From an uncultured Ruminococcus sp. (lineage in GTDB: Bacteria; Bacillota; Clostridia; Oscillospirales; Ruminococcaceae), in the NCBI GenBank assembly GCA_937942105.1, contig CALDFS010000278.1:1-7583 (forward strand): a DNA stretch of 7,583 nucleotides, read 5' to 3'. Position numbers and translations under genes: made by a program. Every line of letters starts with the position of its first letter. Positions within the stretch are counted from its first letter, which is position 1. This document shows, piece after piece, positions 1 through 7,112 of this stretch. The notes beneath the pieces were generated by a model that did no database searches, was not told the origin of the DNA, and saw nothing but the letters and a program-made list of their open reading frames with translations.

Positions 1-561
1 GGCGGCATAATAGGGCAGCCCCAACACGTCGGAGGCAATCTCCATGCCGTATTTGCCCTGGTACTGGATGTTGTGGATGGTGAACACCGTCTTGATATTT
101 CCCAGATCCTTCTGATTTTTGTAGAAGACGTTGTAGTACACAGGAACAAGCGCCGTCTGCCAGTCGTTGCAGTTTAAGATATCCGGGATAAAGTCGATAT
201 GCTTTATCATTTCAAGTACCGCGCGTGAGAAGAAGGTGAAACGCTCCGCGTCGTCATAGTGACCGTAGATTCCGTTGCGCTTGAAGTAGTATTCGTTATC
301 CAAAAGATAGTAGGTAACGCCGTTTGCCACGCCCTTGAAAACTCCGCAGTACTGATTTCTCCATGAAACCGGAACAAAGAAGTTTGTAACATATTCAAGG
401 CTTTCGCGCAGCTCCCATTTTATTGCGGAATAAAGCGGCATAACCACCCGGCAGTCGTGTCCGGCTTCATTCAACGCTCTTGGCAGAGAGCCTGCAACGT
501 CCGCCAAACCGCCCGAGGCTATATATGGCAGAGCCTCGCTTGCCGCATAAAGTATTTTCAT
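1..561 (-). CDS. glgA: Glycogen synthase (ADP-glucose type), N-terminal 187 residues, 3' end cut by the window edge
   Basis: This enzyme transfers glucose from ADP-glucose to the non-reducing end of an alpha-1,4-glucan in the cytoplasm. The visible part is the N-terminal Rossmann (GT5) domain. Residues 16-22 read SGGLADV, the glycine-rich ADP-glucose loop, followed by AGSLP. Residues 132-136 read NDWQT and 160-169 read FTIHNIQYQG, both standard GlgA blocks. His163 aligns with E. coli His161. The usual Lys15 of the KTGGL motif is Ala15 here. The family is about 475-480 residues long, so roughly 290 residues, including the C-terminal KTGGL-like motif, lie beyond position 1. The ATG at 561 is supported by AGGAAAGG nine bases upstream. 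It starts 36 nt after the glgD stop, the last visible gene of the glgB-C-D-A operon. Nothing indicates a break in the visible part. Confidence 0.97.
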   Translation of the reverse strand, partial: MKILYAASEALPYIASGGLADVAGSLPRALNEAGHDCRVVMPLYSAIKWELRESLEYVTNFFVPVSWRNQYCGVFKGVANGVTYYLLDNEYYFKRNGIYGHYDDAERFTFFSRAVLEMIKHIDFIPDILNCNDWQTALVPVYYNVFYKNQKDLGNIKTVFTIHNIQYQGKYGMEIASDVLGLPYYAA

Positions 562-597
562 CTTATCAATCCTTTCCTGAATAAATCGATAAAAGAA

Positions 598-1722
598 TTA
601 AAGAACACGCTTTTTCGAGATGTAAAGCGGGCTTCCCTCAGCCGAAGAAATGCAAAGCTCATCGCCTATCTTAACGTTTTTATCGGTGATGATGTTTGAA
701 ATCTCGGTGGATTTGCCTATTTCGGTGTCCTGCATTAAAATGCAGTTGCGGACTACAGCGCCCTTTGCAACCTTTACTCCGCGGAAGAGGATGGAGTTTT
801 CAACAATACCGTTGATAACGCATCCGTCGGCAACTAAGGAATTATTTACCGAGCTGTCAAGACCGTATTTAGAAGGTGCATCGTCGCGGACCTTGGTGTA
901 AACAGGGCGCTTTTTAAGGATGAGCTTTTCAAGATTCTCGGAGTTCAAAAGATCCATATTAGCGTTGTAATAGCTTTCAAGGTCGCAGATTCTTCTGTAA
1001 TAGCCGGTGTATTCGTAGGTGCGGATGTTGAGCTTATCCGTCATCGCCTGCAAAACATCCTTGCCGAAGTCGCACTTTCCACGGGGAACAAGGTCGTCTA
1101 CCAAGTCAATAAGCAGTTGCTTTTTAAGGATGATAACGCCCAAGCCCAGGGTATAGTGACCTGCCTTTGCAGGATTGATTATTACCGAGCTTACTCTGCC
1201 GTCGCCAAAGGTTTCAAAGCAGAAGGCATCGGCGGTTTCCGTAGCGGTATAATCGCCGGTAACGGTTACACAGGTTATATCCGCTCCGCTTTCAATGTGA
1301 GCGTCAACAACCTTTGATAAATCCTCGCTTGCTACAACGTTGCAGTCGCATAAAACAACGTATTCGCAGGGAGTCTTCACAATATAGCCGATTGCGCCCT
1401 TTAAAGCTTCAAGCTTGCCGTTGTAAAGACCTGTTGTTCTGCCGTAAGGCGGCAGGATGGTAAGTCCGCCGTCGGAACGGGCTAAATCCCACTGTCTGCC
1501 CGAGCCTACATGGTCTAATAGCGACTGGTAATTTGATTTTGTTATGATTCCCACAGTTGTCATTCCCGAATTGACCATCGAGGAAAGCTGGAAATCTATA
1601 AGTCTGAATCTTCCTCCGAATGGTACAGAGCCCATGGTTCTGTTTGATGAAAGCTCCGGAAGGGATTCATCATGTGAGTTGGCAAAGATTATGCCCAAAA
1701 CATTTGTCATATTATAGCTCAT
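598..1722 (-). CDS. glgD: GlgD, non-catalytic or regulatory paralogue of ADP-glucose pyrophosphorylase
   Basis: At 374 aa this is a GlgC-like protein with a nucleotidyltransferase fold followed by a C-terminal left-handed beta-helix (from about residue 290). It aligns with GlgC over blocks such as VPFGGRFRLIDF (33-44) and DFGKD (218-222). Key catalytic positions are altered. The glycine-rich GGQGSRL loop is replaced by a longer Ser/Asn/Glu segment at about 13-30. SGDHIY becomes CDCNVV (125-130). The glucose-1-phosphate lysine of FVEKP becomes Asn183 (VIINP, 180-184). WKDVG becomes YRRIC (242-246), putting Arg244 where GlgC has the catalytic Asp. This is the usual GlgD pattern in Firmicutes, where GlgD partners GlgC and modifies its activity (family knowledge). 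The chosen ATG at 1722 has GGTAGGAG nine bases upstream. Met5 is a weaker alternative start. It lies 22 nt after glgC, consistent with co-translation of a GlgC/GlgD complex. Confidence 0.96.
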   Translation of the reverse strand: MSYNMTNVLGIIFANSHDESLPELSSNRTMGSVPFGGRFRLIDFQLSSMVNSGMTTVGIITKSNYQSLLDHVGSGRQWDLARSDGGLTILPPYGRTTGLYNGKLEALKGAIGYIVKTPCEYVVLCDCNVVASEDLSKVVDAHIESGADITCVTVTGDYTATETADAFCFETFGDGRVSSVIINPAKAGHYTLGLGVIILKKQLLIDLVDDLVPRGKCDFGKDVLQAMTDKLNIRTYEYTGYYRRICDLESYYNANMDLLNSENLEKLILKKRPVYTKVRDDAPSKYGLDSSVNNSLVADGCVINGIVENSILFRGVKVAKGAVVRNCILMQDTEIGKSTEISNIITDKNVKIGDELCISSAEGSPLYISKKRVL

Positions 1723-1744
1723 AATTTCATTCTCCTACCTATCT

Positions 1745-2947
1745 TTAAATGTCCGCCGAGATTATCTGCTTGGGCGAAACAACCTTTCCGGCTCCTATTG
1801 TAACATTATGTCCGACAACGGCTACTCCCCATTCGTCCTTATTGGCGATGGTTTCGGGTCTTGCTCCTACTACCGCTCCCGCCTCGATAACACTGTCCTC
1901 GCCAACGATTGAATACTCTACTACTGCGCCCTTCTTAACTGTCGCTCCCGGCATAAGGATGGAGTCCATTACCACTGCGCCCTCTTCAATTGTAACTCCG
2001 CCCGAGATGATGGAGAACTCAACCGAACCGTCGATAACGCAGCCGGTAGTAACCATCGAGTTCTGAACGGTAGCCTTCTTGCCGATAAGCTGCGGCGCGC
2101 GCGAATCGTTATTGGAATAAATCTTCCATGCAGGGTCATAGAGGTCAAGCGACACTGTCGGGCTTAAAAGATCCATATTTGCTTCCCAAAGGCTGTCTAT
2201 TGTTCCAACATCCTTCCAATAGCCCTCGAAGCGATAGGCATACAGTCTTTCGTGATTTTCGAGCAATGCCGGGATTATGTTCTTGCCGAAGTCCTTGGTG
2301 GCTTCCTTGTCGTTTTCATTGTCTATAAGATATTTTTTAAGGGTGGGATATGAGAATATGTAAATACCCATAGAAGCAAGAGTTGATTCGGGAACCTTGG
2401 GCTTTTCAACGAACTTGGTTATCTCGCCCTCGTCATTGGTCGACATGATGCCGAAGCGGGAAGCTTCCTCATACTCAACGTTTAAAACGGCTATTGTGCA
2501 GACCGCGTTCTTTTCCTTATGGTAACGGAGCATGTCGGAATAGTCCATCTTATAAATATGGTCGCCCGAAAGGATTACAACATACTCGGGGTCGTACCTG
2601 TCGATAAACGAAAGGTTCTGATAGATGGCGTTTGCGGTTCCTTCATACCACTGAGCGCCGGAGTTGGACTGGTAAGGCGGAAGTATATGAACACCGCCGT
2701 GGATTCTGTCTAAGTTCCATGCCTGACCGTTTCCGATGTAATCGTTCAGAACAAGGGGCTGATACTGGGTCAAAACGCCTACTGTGTCAATACCGGAATT
2801 GACGCAGTTTGAAAGAGGAAAATCGATGATTCTGTACTTTCCTCCGTAGGGTACGGCAGGCTTGGCGACGTTTTTGGTAAGTGCATACAATCTTGAACCC
2901 TGTCCGCCCGCCAGAAGCATTGCTACACATTCTTTTTTGTTATACAT
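1745..2947 (-). CDS. glgC: Glucose-1-phosphate adenylyltransferase (ADP-glucose pyrophosphorylase), catalytic subunit
   Basis: It catalyses ATP + glucose-1-phosphate to ADP-glucose + PPi, the committed step of bacterial glycogen synthesis, in the cytoplasm. All signature blocks are present in the 400 aa: LLAGGQGSRL (11-20, nucleotide loop), KPAVPYGGKYRIIDFPLSN (29-47), SGDHIYKMDY (127-136, Asp129 equivalent to E. coli Asp142), FVEKP (179-183, Lys182 equivalent to Lys195 that binds glucose-1-phosphate), SMGIYIF (192-198) and YWKDVGTI (243-250, Asp246 equivalent to Asp276). From about residue 290 onward, repeats of the hexapeptide type form the C-terminal beta-helix used for oligomerisation. 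Length matches bacterial GlgC. The ATG at 2947 has AAAGGAAG seven bases upstream and follows glgB by 23 nt. No anomaly is visible, and it should be the active partner of the downstream GlgD. Confidence 0.98.
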   Translation of the reverse strand: MYNKKECVAMLLAGGQGSRLYALTKNVAKPAVPYGGKYRIIDFPLSNCVNSGIDTVGVLTQYQPLVLNDYIGNGQAWNLDRIHGGVHILPPYQSNSGAQWYEGTANAIYQNLSFIDRYDPEYVVILSGDHIYKMDYSDMLRYHKEKNAVCTIAVLNVEYEEASRFGIMSTNDEGEITKFVEKPKVPESTLASMGIYIFSYPTLKKYLIDNENDKEATKDFGKNIIPALLENHERLYAYRFEGYWKDVGTIDSLWEANMDLLSPTVSLDLYDPAWKIYSNNDSRAPQLIGKKATVQNSMVTTGCVIDGSVEFSIISGGVTIEEGAVVMDSILMPGATVKKGAVVEYSIVGEDSVIEAGAVVGARPETIANKDEWGVAVVGHNVTIGAGKVVSPKQIISADI

Positions 2948-2970
2948 TTGTGCTCTTCCTTTCGTTTATC

Positions 2971-4905
2971 TTACTTTTTGGTTGTTTTCTTTGGTTTGCT
3001 TTCTTTTGTCTGCATAGGCTTTCTGCCGGTCGGAGCTTTTTTCACCTTGAAATACATCACCGACATTGCGGGGATATCAATAGCAATCGACTGCTCAAAG
3101 CCGTGCATAGGCTCCTTTTCAGCCTTTATGGGAGGATTTGCATAGGGGCTTCCATCCTTTGATGAGGAGTTGAACACCTCGGTATAGGTTCCCCTATACG
3201 GCACGCCGAAGCGATAGCCCTTGCGCTCAACCGGCACGAAGTTGCACACGGCTATTATTTCGCGACCTTCCCTATCCATTCTGCGGAAGATGATTATGCT
3301 TTGGGTATAATCGTCCGCCGATATCCACTTAAAGCCCTCCCACGAGTAATCCTCCTGCCACATCGGGGGGTTATCAAGGTAGAATTTATTCAGATTCTTT
3401 ACGAATTCCTTGAAATTGCGGTGGTTTTCATACTCCTCCACCATGAACCATTCAAGACCGGATTCATAATCCCATTCTCTGAACTGGGCGAATTCCGAAC
3501 CCATGAACAGCATTTTCTTTCCGGGGTGAGCCATCATATAGCTCAGGAACACCTTATCCTGCGCAAACTTAAGCTTGGTATCGCCCGGCATTTTGTTTAT
3601 CAGCGAGCCTTTTCCGTGCACCACCTCGTCGTGCGAAATCGGAAGTATGAAATTCTCGGAAAAAGCGTAGAACAGTGAAAAGGTCAGCTGACCGTGATGG
3701 TCCTTTCTGAACAGCGGGTCCATCGACATATATTTCATCATGTCGTTCATCCAGCCCATGTTCCACTTGAAGTTAAAGCCCAGTCCCCCGATATCGGTGG
3801 GCTTGGTCACATTGGGCCATGCGGTGGATTCCTCGGCAATCATTATGGCATTGGGGATTCTTGCAAAAACAGCGCGGTTCAGCATCTGCAAAAACTCAAC
3901 AGCTTCAAGGTTTTCGTTTCCGCCGTTTTTGTTGGGGCGCCACTCGCCGCCCTGCCTGTCGTAATCCAGATATAGCATTGAAGCAACGGCGTCAACCCTT
4001 AAGCCGTCAACATGGAACTTTTCAAGCCAGTGCACGGCGTTGGATATCAGGAAGGAGCGAACCTCGTTCCTGCCGAAGTCGAACACCCTTGTTCCCCAGC
4101 CCTTATGCTCCATCTTCAAAGGGTCGGCATATTCATAGCAGGGCGAGCCGTCGAACTCGAAAAGCCCTGCGCCGTCCTTCGGGAAATGCGCGGGAACCCA
4201 GTCGAGTATTACGCCTATTCCCGCCTGATGGAACTTATCTATCATCCTCATAAAGCCCTCGGGCGAGCCGAACCGCGAGGTCGGAGCGAAATATCCTATT
4301 ACCTGATAGCCCCATGAGCCGTCATAGGGGTATTCGGTAAGCGGCATGAATTCAACGTGGGTATAGCCCATTTCTTTTACATAGGGGATAAGCTCCTCCG
4401 CTGCCTTTTCGTAGCTGAAAAAGTTACCGTCGGGGTACTGCTTCCATGAACCTAAGTTTACCTCGTAGATATTCATGGGAGCGTCATACAGCGGTCTTTG
4501 CGAACGATTAGCCATCCATTCGCCGTCTTCCCACTTATAGCCGGATATATCGAATATCTTTGTTCCGGTGGAGGGCTTGGTTTCCATGTGGATACCGTAT
4601 GGGTCGGCCTTCATCCTTGACGACCCATCCTTCCCGCGGATGCAGTATTTATAGGTTGTAAACTGCTTTATGCCCTTTATTTTTGCTTCCCAAATGCCGC
4701 CGTATATGCGCGAGCAGGGGTTTGCCAAAGCATCCCACCCGTTGAAATCGCCAGCCACGGAAACGCTTCTTGCATTGGGCGCCCATACTCTGAAAACGTA
4801 TTCATCCCCAAAAATGCAGTGTGCGCCTAAAAAATCGCCCGAGCTGTAGTTAGTGCCAGCAAGAAAGCTGTCTATCTGCTGTCTGAGCCAAACGTTATCA
4901 GACAT
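2971..4905 (-). CDS. glgB: 1,4-alpha-glucan branching enzyme (GH13) with basic C-terminal tail
   Basis: It cuts alpha-1,4-glucan and re-attaches the piece through an alpha-1,6 bond, making branches in glycogen. The 644 aa read as an N-terminal CBM48 module (about 25-120, with FRVWAPNARSVSVAGDFNGW), a GH13 barrel (about 140-540) and a C-terminal beta domain. The four GH13 regions are intact: DWVPAHF (235-241), GLRVDAV (301-307, nucleophile Asp305), AEEST (357-361, acid/base Glu358) and HDEVVHG (425-431, Asp426). It is shorter than E. coli GlgB (728 aa) because it lacks the extra N-terminal N1 module, which is common in this family. Residues 622-644 form an unusual lysine-rich tail (nine Lys and one Arg in 23 residues). 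The ATG at 4905 has an AAGGAAGTG ribosome-binding site. It is the first gene of the glg operon, about 90 nt downstream of the predicted transcription start. Confidence 0.98.
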   Translation of the reverse strand: MSDNVWLRQQIDSFLAGTNYSSGDFLGAHCIFGDEYVFRVWAPNARSVSVAGDFNGWDALANPCSRIYGGIWEAKIKGIKQFTTYKYCIRGKDGSSRMKADPYGIHMETKPSTGTKIFDISGYKWEDGEWMANRSQRPLYDAPMNIYEVNLGSWKQYPDGNFFSYEKAAEELIPYVKEMGYTHVEFMPLTEYPYDGSWGYQVIGYFAPTSRFGSPEGFMRMIDKFHQAGIGVILDWVPAHFPKDGAGLFEFDGSPCYEYADPLKMEHKGWGTRVFDFGRNEVRSFLISNAVHWLEKFHVDGLRVDAVASMLYLDYDRQGGEWRPNKNGGNENLEAVEFLQMLNRAVFARIPNAIMIAEESTAWPNVTKPTDIGGLGFNFKWNMGWMNDMMKYMSMDPLFRKDHHGQLTFSLFYAFSENFILPISHDEVVHGKGSLINKMPGDTKLKFAQDKVFLSYMMAHPGKKMLFMGSEFAQFREWDYESGLEWFMVEEYENHRNFKEFVKNLNKFYLDNPPMWQEDYSWEGFKWISADDYTQSIIIFRRMDREGREIIAVCNFVPVERKGYRFGVPYRGTYTEVFNSSSKDGSPYANPPIKAEKEPMHGFEQSIAIDIPAMSVMYFKVKKAPTGRKPMQTKESKPKKTTKK

Positions 4906-5002
4906 CTGATCACTTCCTTCGTTATTGTCATTTCATGGCAGAAGCCGCTGCTTTTATCCTGATTTTCATGCAGACATACTGCCTCATAATTTTCATACTA
5001 TT

Positions 5003-5031
5003 ATTATACTAAATGCTGAGTAATATTGCAA
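5003..5031 (-). promoter_or_regulatory. SigA-type promoter of the glgBCDA operon
   Basis: Reading the minus strand, the -35 is TTGCAA (5031-5026) and the -10 is a perfect TATAAT (5008-5003), with a 17-bp spacer (5009-5025). The expected transcription start is near 4996, leaving a leader of about 90 nt before the glgB ATG. The imperfect -35 together with a 0A-box match four bases upstream fits an activator-dependent promoter. Position and orientation suit the glg operon and no other gene. Confidence 0.75.
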
Positions 5032-5035
5032 GTTT

Positions 5036-5045
5036 TTTTGACACA
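5036..5045 (-). promoter_or_regulatory. Candidate Spo0A-binding site (0A box) upstream of the glg promoter
   Basis: The minus strand reads TGTGTCAAAA, matching the published Bacillus consensus TTTGTCRAAA at nine of ten positions and its TGTCRAA core completely. It sits four bases upstream of the -35, centred near -45 from the predicted start, a normal place for a transcription activator. The match is read from sequence. Binding by Spo0A is inferred, since AT-rich DNA gives chance matches. Confidence 0.45.
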
Positions 5046-5066
5046 TTTTTCAGAAAGTCACATTTT
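5042..5066. repeat. Direct repeat CACATTTT (two copies) upstream of the glg -35
   Basis: The octamer occurs at 5042-5049 and 5059-5066, 17 bp start to start, and reads AAAATGTG on the transcribed strand. The first copy overlaps the candidate 0A box. It might be a regulator site, but short repeats arise readily in AT-rich spacers. No intrinsic terminator for spoIIE (a strong stem plus a T run on the minus strand) was seen between 5032 and 5099. Confidence 0.25.
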
Positions 5067-5086
5067 GCAACATATATATTTGTGCA

Positions 5087-5096
5087 TTTCGACTAT
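5087..5096 (-). promoter_or_regulatory. Weaker 0A-box-like site just after the spoIIE stop codon
   Basis: The minus strand reads ATAGTCGAAA, eight of ten matches to TTTGTCRAAA, centred about 95 bp upstream of the predicted glg start. It is in the same orientation as the stronger box at 5036-5045, about 51 bp away. It could be a second Spo0A contact or chance. Confidence 0.25.
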
Positions 5097-5099
5097 AAA

Positions 5100-7112
5100 T
5101 TATTCATCTTCAGAAAGCTTGATGACCAGAATTGTAATATCGTCGGAGGTTTCGGGAGTAATCGCCCTGCAAGCCGCTGTTCCAAGCATAGAGGCTATGG
5201 TTTCGGCGTCCGATTCCATTATGTCGGATATGCAGGATGGCTCTATGCCGTTAGCGCCGTCGGTCATCATAATAACTGTGTCGCCGCTGACGGCAGTATA
5301 TGAGGAATGCACAGCCTCAACGCCGTCCATTATCCCTGCGGGATATCCTCCGCCTGGGACTATTGCCGCCTCGCCGCAGCTGACAATGAAGCTTTTGCAG
5401 CCGCCGCATTTGTAGAAATCCATAGCTCCGGTTATAAGGTTTACGCGCATAAGATCGAGGGTGGCAAAGCTCTCCTCAGCGATGCTGCATTTTAAGTACT
5501 CCGCCGAAAGGGTTATGGCGGATTCGGGCGGATATCCCGCCGCAAGAAGCTCCTTCAGAGTGTCCACAAGTATTCGTGAGCAGATGCCCGCCTCCTTGCC
5601 GGTTCCCATACCGTCCGAAACTGCGGCATACATATACTGCCCTGCGCCGAACACGCTCATATAGTCGCCGCTGGGCTTGCCATGCTCACGCGGTCTTTTA
5701 AAGCTTCCCGATTCCGCCGCCATGCCGCTCTTCGGCAAAATTTCAAGCCTTGTATAGCCGCCGGCTTCGCTTCTTTGCGCTCTGCGATACAGCGCTCCGG
5801 TCTGCTGTTCTATGGCTTTAACAAACCTTTGCCCGCTCACCCTTTCGCCGCTTTTAAAATAAGCGCGGCAGAAGCCCTCAGGCGTGATATATGCCTCGCC
5901 TATGCCGGGCTGCGAAAGCTCCATCCGTCTTTCTTCGGCGTGCTTTACCGCTGGGGACAGTGCGGACGCCATCGAGCGGAACATTCCCAGCCGCCTTGAA
6001 GCTTCAAGCCGGTCTGCCGATTCCGATTTCAGCTTTCTTTCGGCTTCCTGTGCCGAGCGGCGCATCTCGTCAAAATGTATGCAGACATGGGATGGTGCCT
6101 CTATCGAGTCTTCGGAATCAGATGAAAAGCAGCCGGAATATTTTTCGCAGTTCATACACACTCCGGCGTAAACCATATCTCCGACCGAAGGCTGTTCTGC
6201 CGTATGAGCGGATTCAAGCCGCGCCGAAAGCTTTTCAAGGGCGTTAGCCATAAACGCTCCGCGCCCGTCGGAAGGCTCCTGCCAAGCGTATGCCTTCCTG
6301 CCCGCTGCGGGAAGAGCTTCAAGGGCTTTTTCGGGAAGAAGCGCGAATGCTGTCGCTCCTGCCAGGCAGCATATGCAGTCGGCAAGCAGACCGCCGCTCT
6401 GGGAAACAGCAAGAATCAGCAGCAAGGCAAAAGCTGTATATCCTGCCGTCAGAATCCGGCTTTTGCGCACCGCCGTTGGGCAGAGTATGACCGCTATAGC
6501 TGCGGCGAGCGCGAAGGCATCAAGCTGCCCTGTGCCGAGAACAAACCCCGCGCAGGCGAATCCCGAAAAAAGAGCCGCCTCTGCCTTGGGCAGAAGGTAT
6601 ACAGCCCATGCCGCCGCAAAGGCAAGCGCCGCCCTGCCAAGGCTGACCCCGCCATAGCCGTATGCGCAGAGCGCGCAGACCGAAAGCATAATAAGTATCT
6701 GAATATCAAAAGCGTCCATGCCCTTTATATCGGTTAAAGACGGTGTTCTGAACGCCGAGGAAAAGGCATATACCGCCATTGCGCAGACTATGCACCCCAC
6801 AGCCGCAGGCAGGAAGCTTAAAGGCGTCTGACCTGCCAGCACCGCAAAAATAAGCCGTATGGAGAAGCTGCAAAGCCCTGACGATATTGCCGCCGCAAAA
6901 GGGTATCTGCGCTTGCTTTCGTTTGCGAACCAAAGCCGAACAAGTATTCCCACCGCCGCAGAGGCAAGCATTGCCGCCAAGCTTGGCTCTATGCCGAAAA
7001 TCAGCGATGATATAAAAGCACCCGCAAGCGACAGAGCGCCGTATGCCGCAGGAAGGCAGGCTGCAAGCACCGGCAGGAAGGCTCCCTTTTCTCCGAGCAT
7101 TGCCGCCGGCAT
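5100..7112 (-). CDS. spoIIE: Stage II sporulation protein E, membrane PP2C-type serine phosphatase (5' end probably frameshifted)
   Basis: SpoIIE dephosphorylates SpoIIAA so that sigma F becomes active in the forespore, and it also acts at the polar septum with FtsZ (family knowledge). Numbering from the ATG at 7112, residues 10-260 are very hydrophobic and alanine-rich, with about nine or ten likely membrane spans. A central soluble region follows and includes the Cys cluster CMNCEKYSGC (319-328). The PP2C/SpoIIE phosphatase domain (about 475-666) has SGD (481-483), SDGMGTGKEA (499-508, Asp500), the FATLDL block (549-554), MMTDG (615-619, Asp618) and DDITILVIKL (657-666); these acidic residues bind the metal ions. 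At 670 aa it is shorter than B. subtilis SpoIIE (827 aa). The 7112 ATG lacks a clear Shine-Dalgarno sequence and is directly preceded in frame by TGA TAA 12-17 nt upstream. The promoter and ribosome-binding site point to an ATG at 7182 in another frame, so a frameshift or sequence error near 7112-7122 is likely. Confidence 0.93.
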   Translation of the reverse strand: MPAAMLGEKGAFLPVLAACLPAAYGALSLAGAFISSLIFGIEPSLAAMLASAAVGILVRLWFANESKRRYPFAAAISSGLCSFSIRLIFAVLAGQTPLSFLPAAVGCIVCAMAVYAFSSAFRTPSLTDIKGMDAFDIQILIMLSVCALCAYGYGGVSLGRAALAFAAAWAVYLLPKAEAALFSGFACAGFVLGTGQLDAFALAAAIAVILCPTAVRKSRILTAGYTAFALLLILAVSQSGGLLADCICCLAGATAFALLPEKALEALPAAGRKAYAWQEPSDGRGAFMANALEKLSARLESAHTAEQPSVGDMVYAGVCMNCEKYSGCFSSDSEDSIEAPSHVCIHFDEMRRSAQEAERKLKSESADRLEASRRLGMFRSMASALSPAVKHAEERRMELSQPGIGEAYITPEGFCRAYFKSGERVSGQRFVKAIEQQTGALYRRAQRSEAGGYTRLEILPKSGMAAESGSFKRPREHGKPSGDYMSVFGAGQYMYAAVSDGMGTGKEAGICSRILVDTLKELLAAGYPPESAITLSAEYLKCSIAEESFATLDLMRVNLITGAMDFYKCGGCKSFIVSCGEAAIVPGGGYPAGIMDGVEAVHSSYTAVSGDTVIMMTDGANGIEPSCISDIMESDAETIASMLGTAACRAITPETSDDITILVIKLSEDE

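Noticed and set aside
1719..1730. Mini-frame ATG AAA TTA TGA overlapping the glgD start, a possible coupling peptide
   Set aside because: The Shine-Dalgarno is only about one base from this ATG, too close to use, and is correctly spaced for the glgD ATG at 1722.
1749..2066. Plus-strand frame opposite the glgC beta-helix, rich in Thr, Pro, Ser and Ala
   Set aside because: Its low-complexity composition mirrors the hexapeptide repeats of GlgC on the other strand.
3301..4317. Several plus-strand open frames of 93-144 codons opposite glgB
   Set aside because: They are antisense to the intact GH13 motifs of glgB, overlap each other in different frames, and have no family resemblance.
5065..5085. 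TGCACA...TGTTGCA imperfect stem after spoIIE as a terminator
   Set aside because: It is short, bulged and AT-rich, and is not followed by a T run on the minus strand.
6204..6737. Long plus-strand open frame of 177 codons opposite spoIIE
   Set aside because: It lies antisense to conserved SpoIIE coding sequence, is Arg/Lys/Cys-rich with no domain, and is a by-product of the Ala-rich gene on the other strand.
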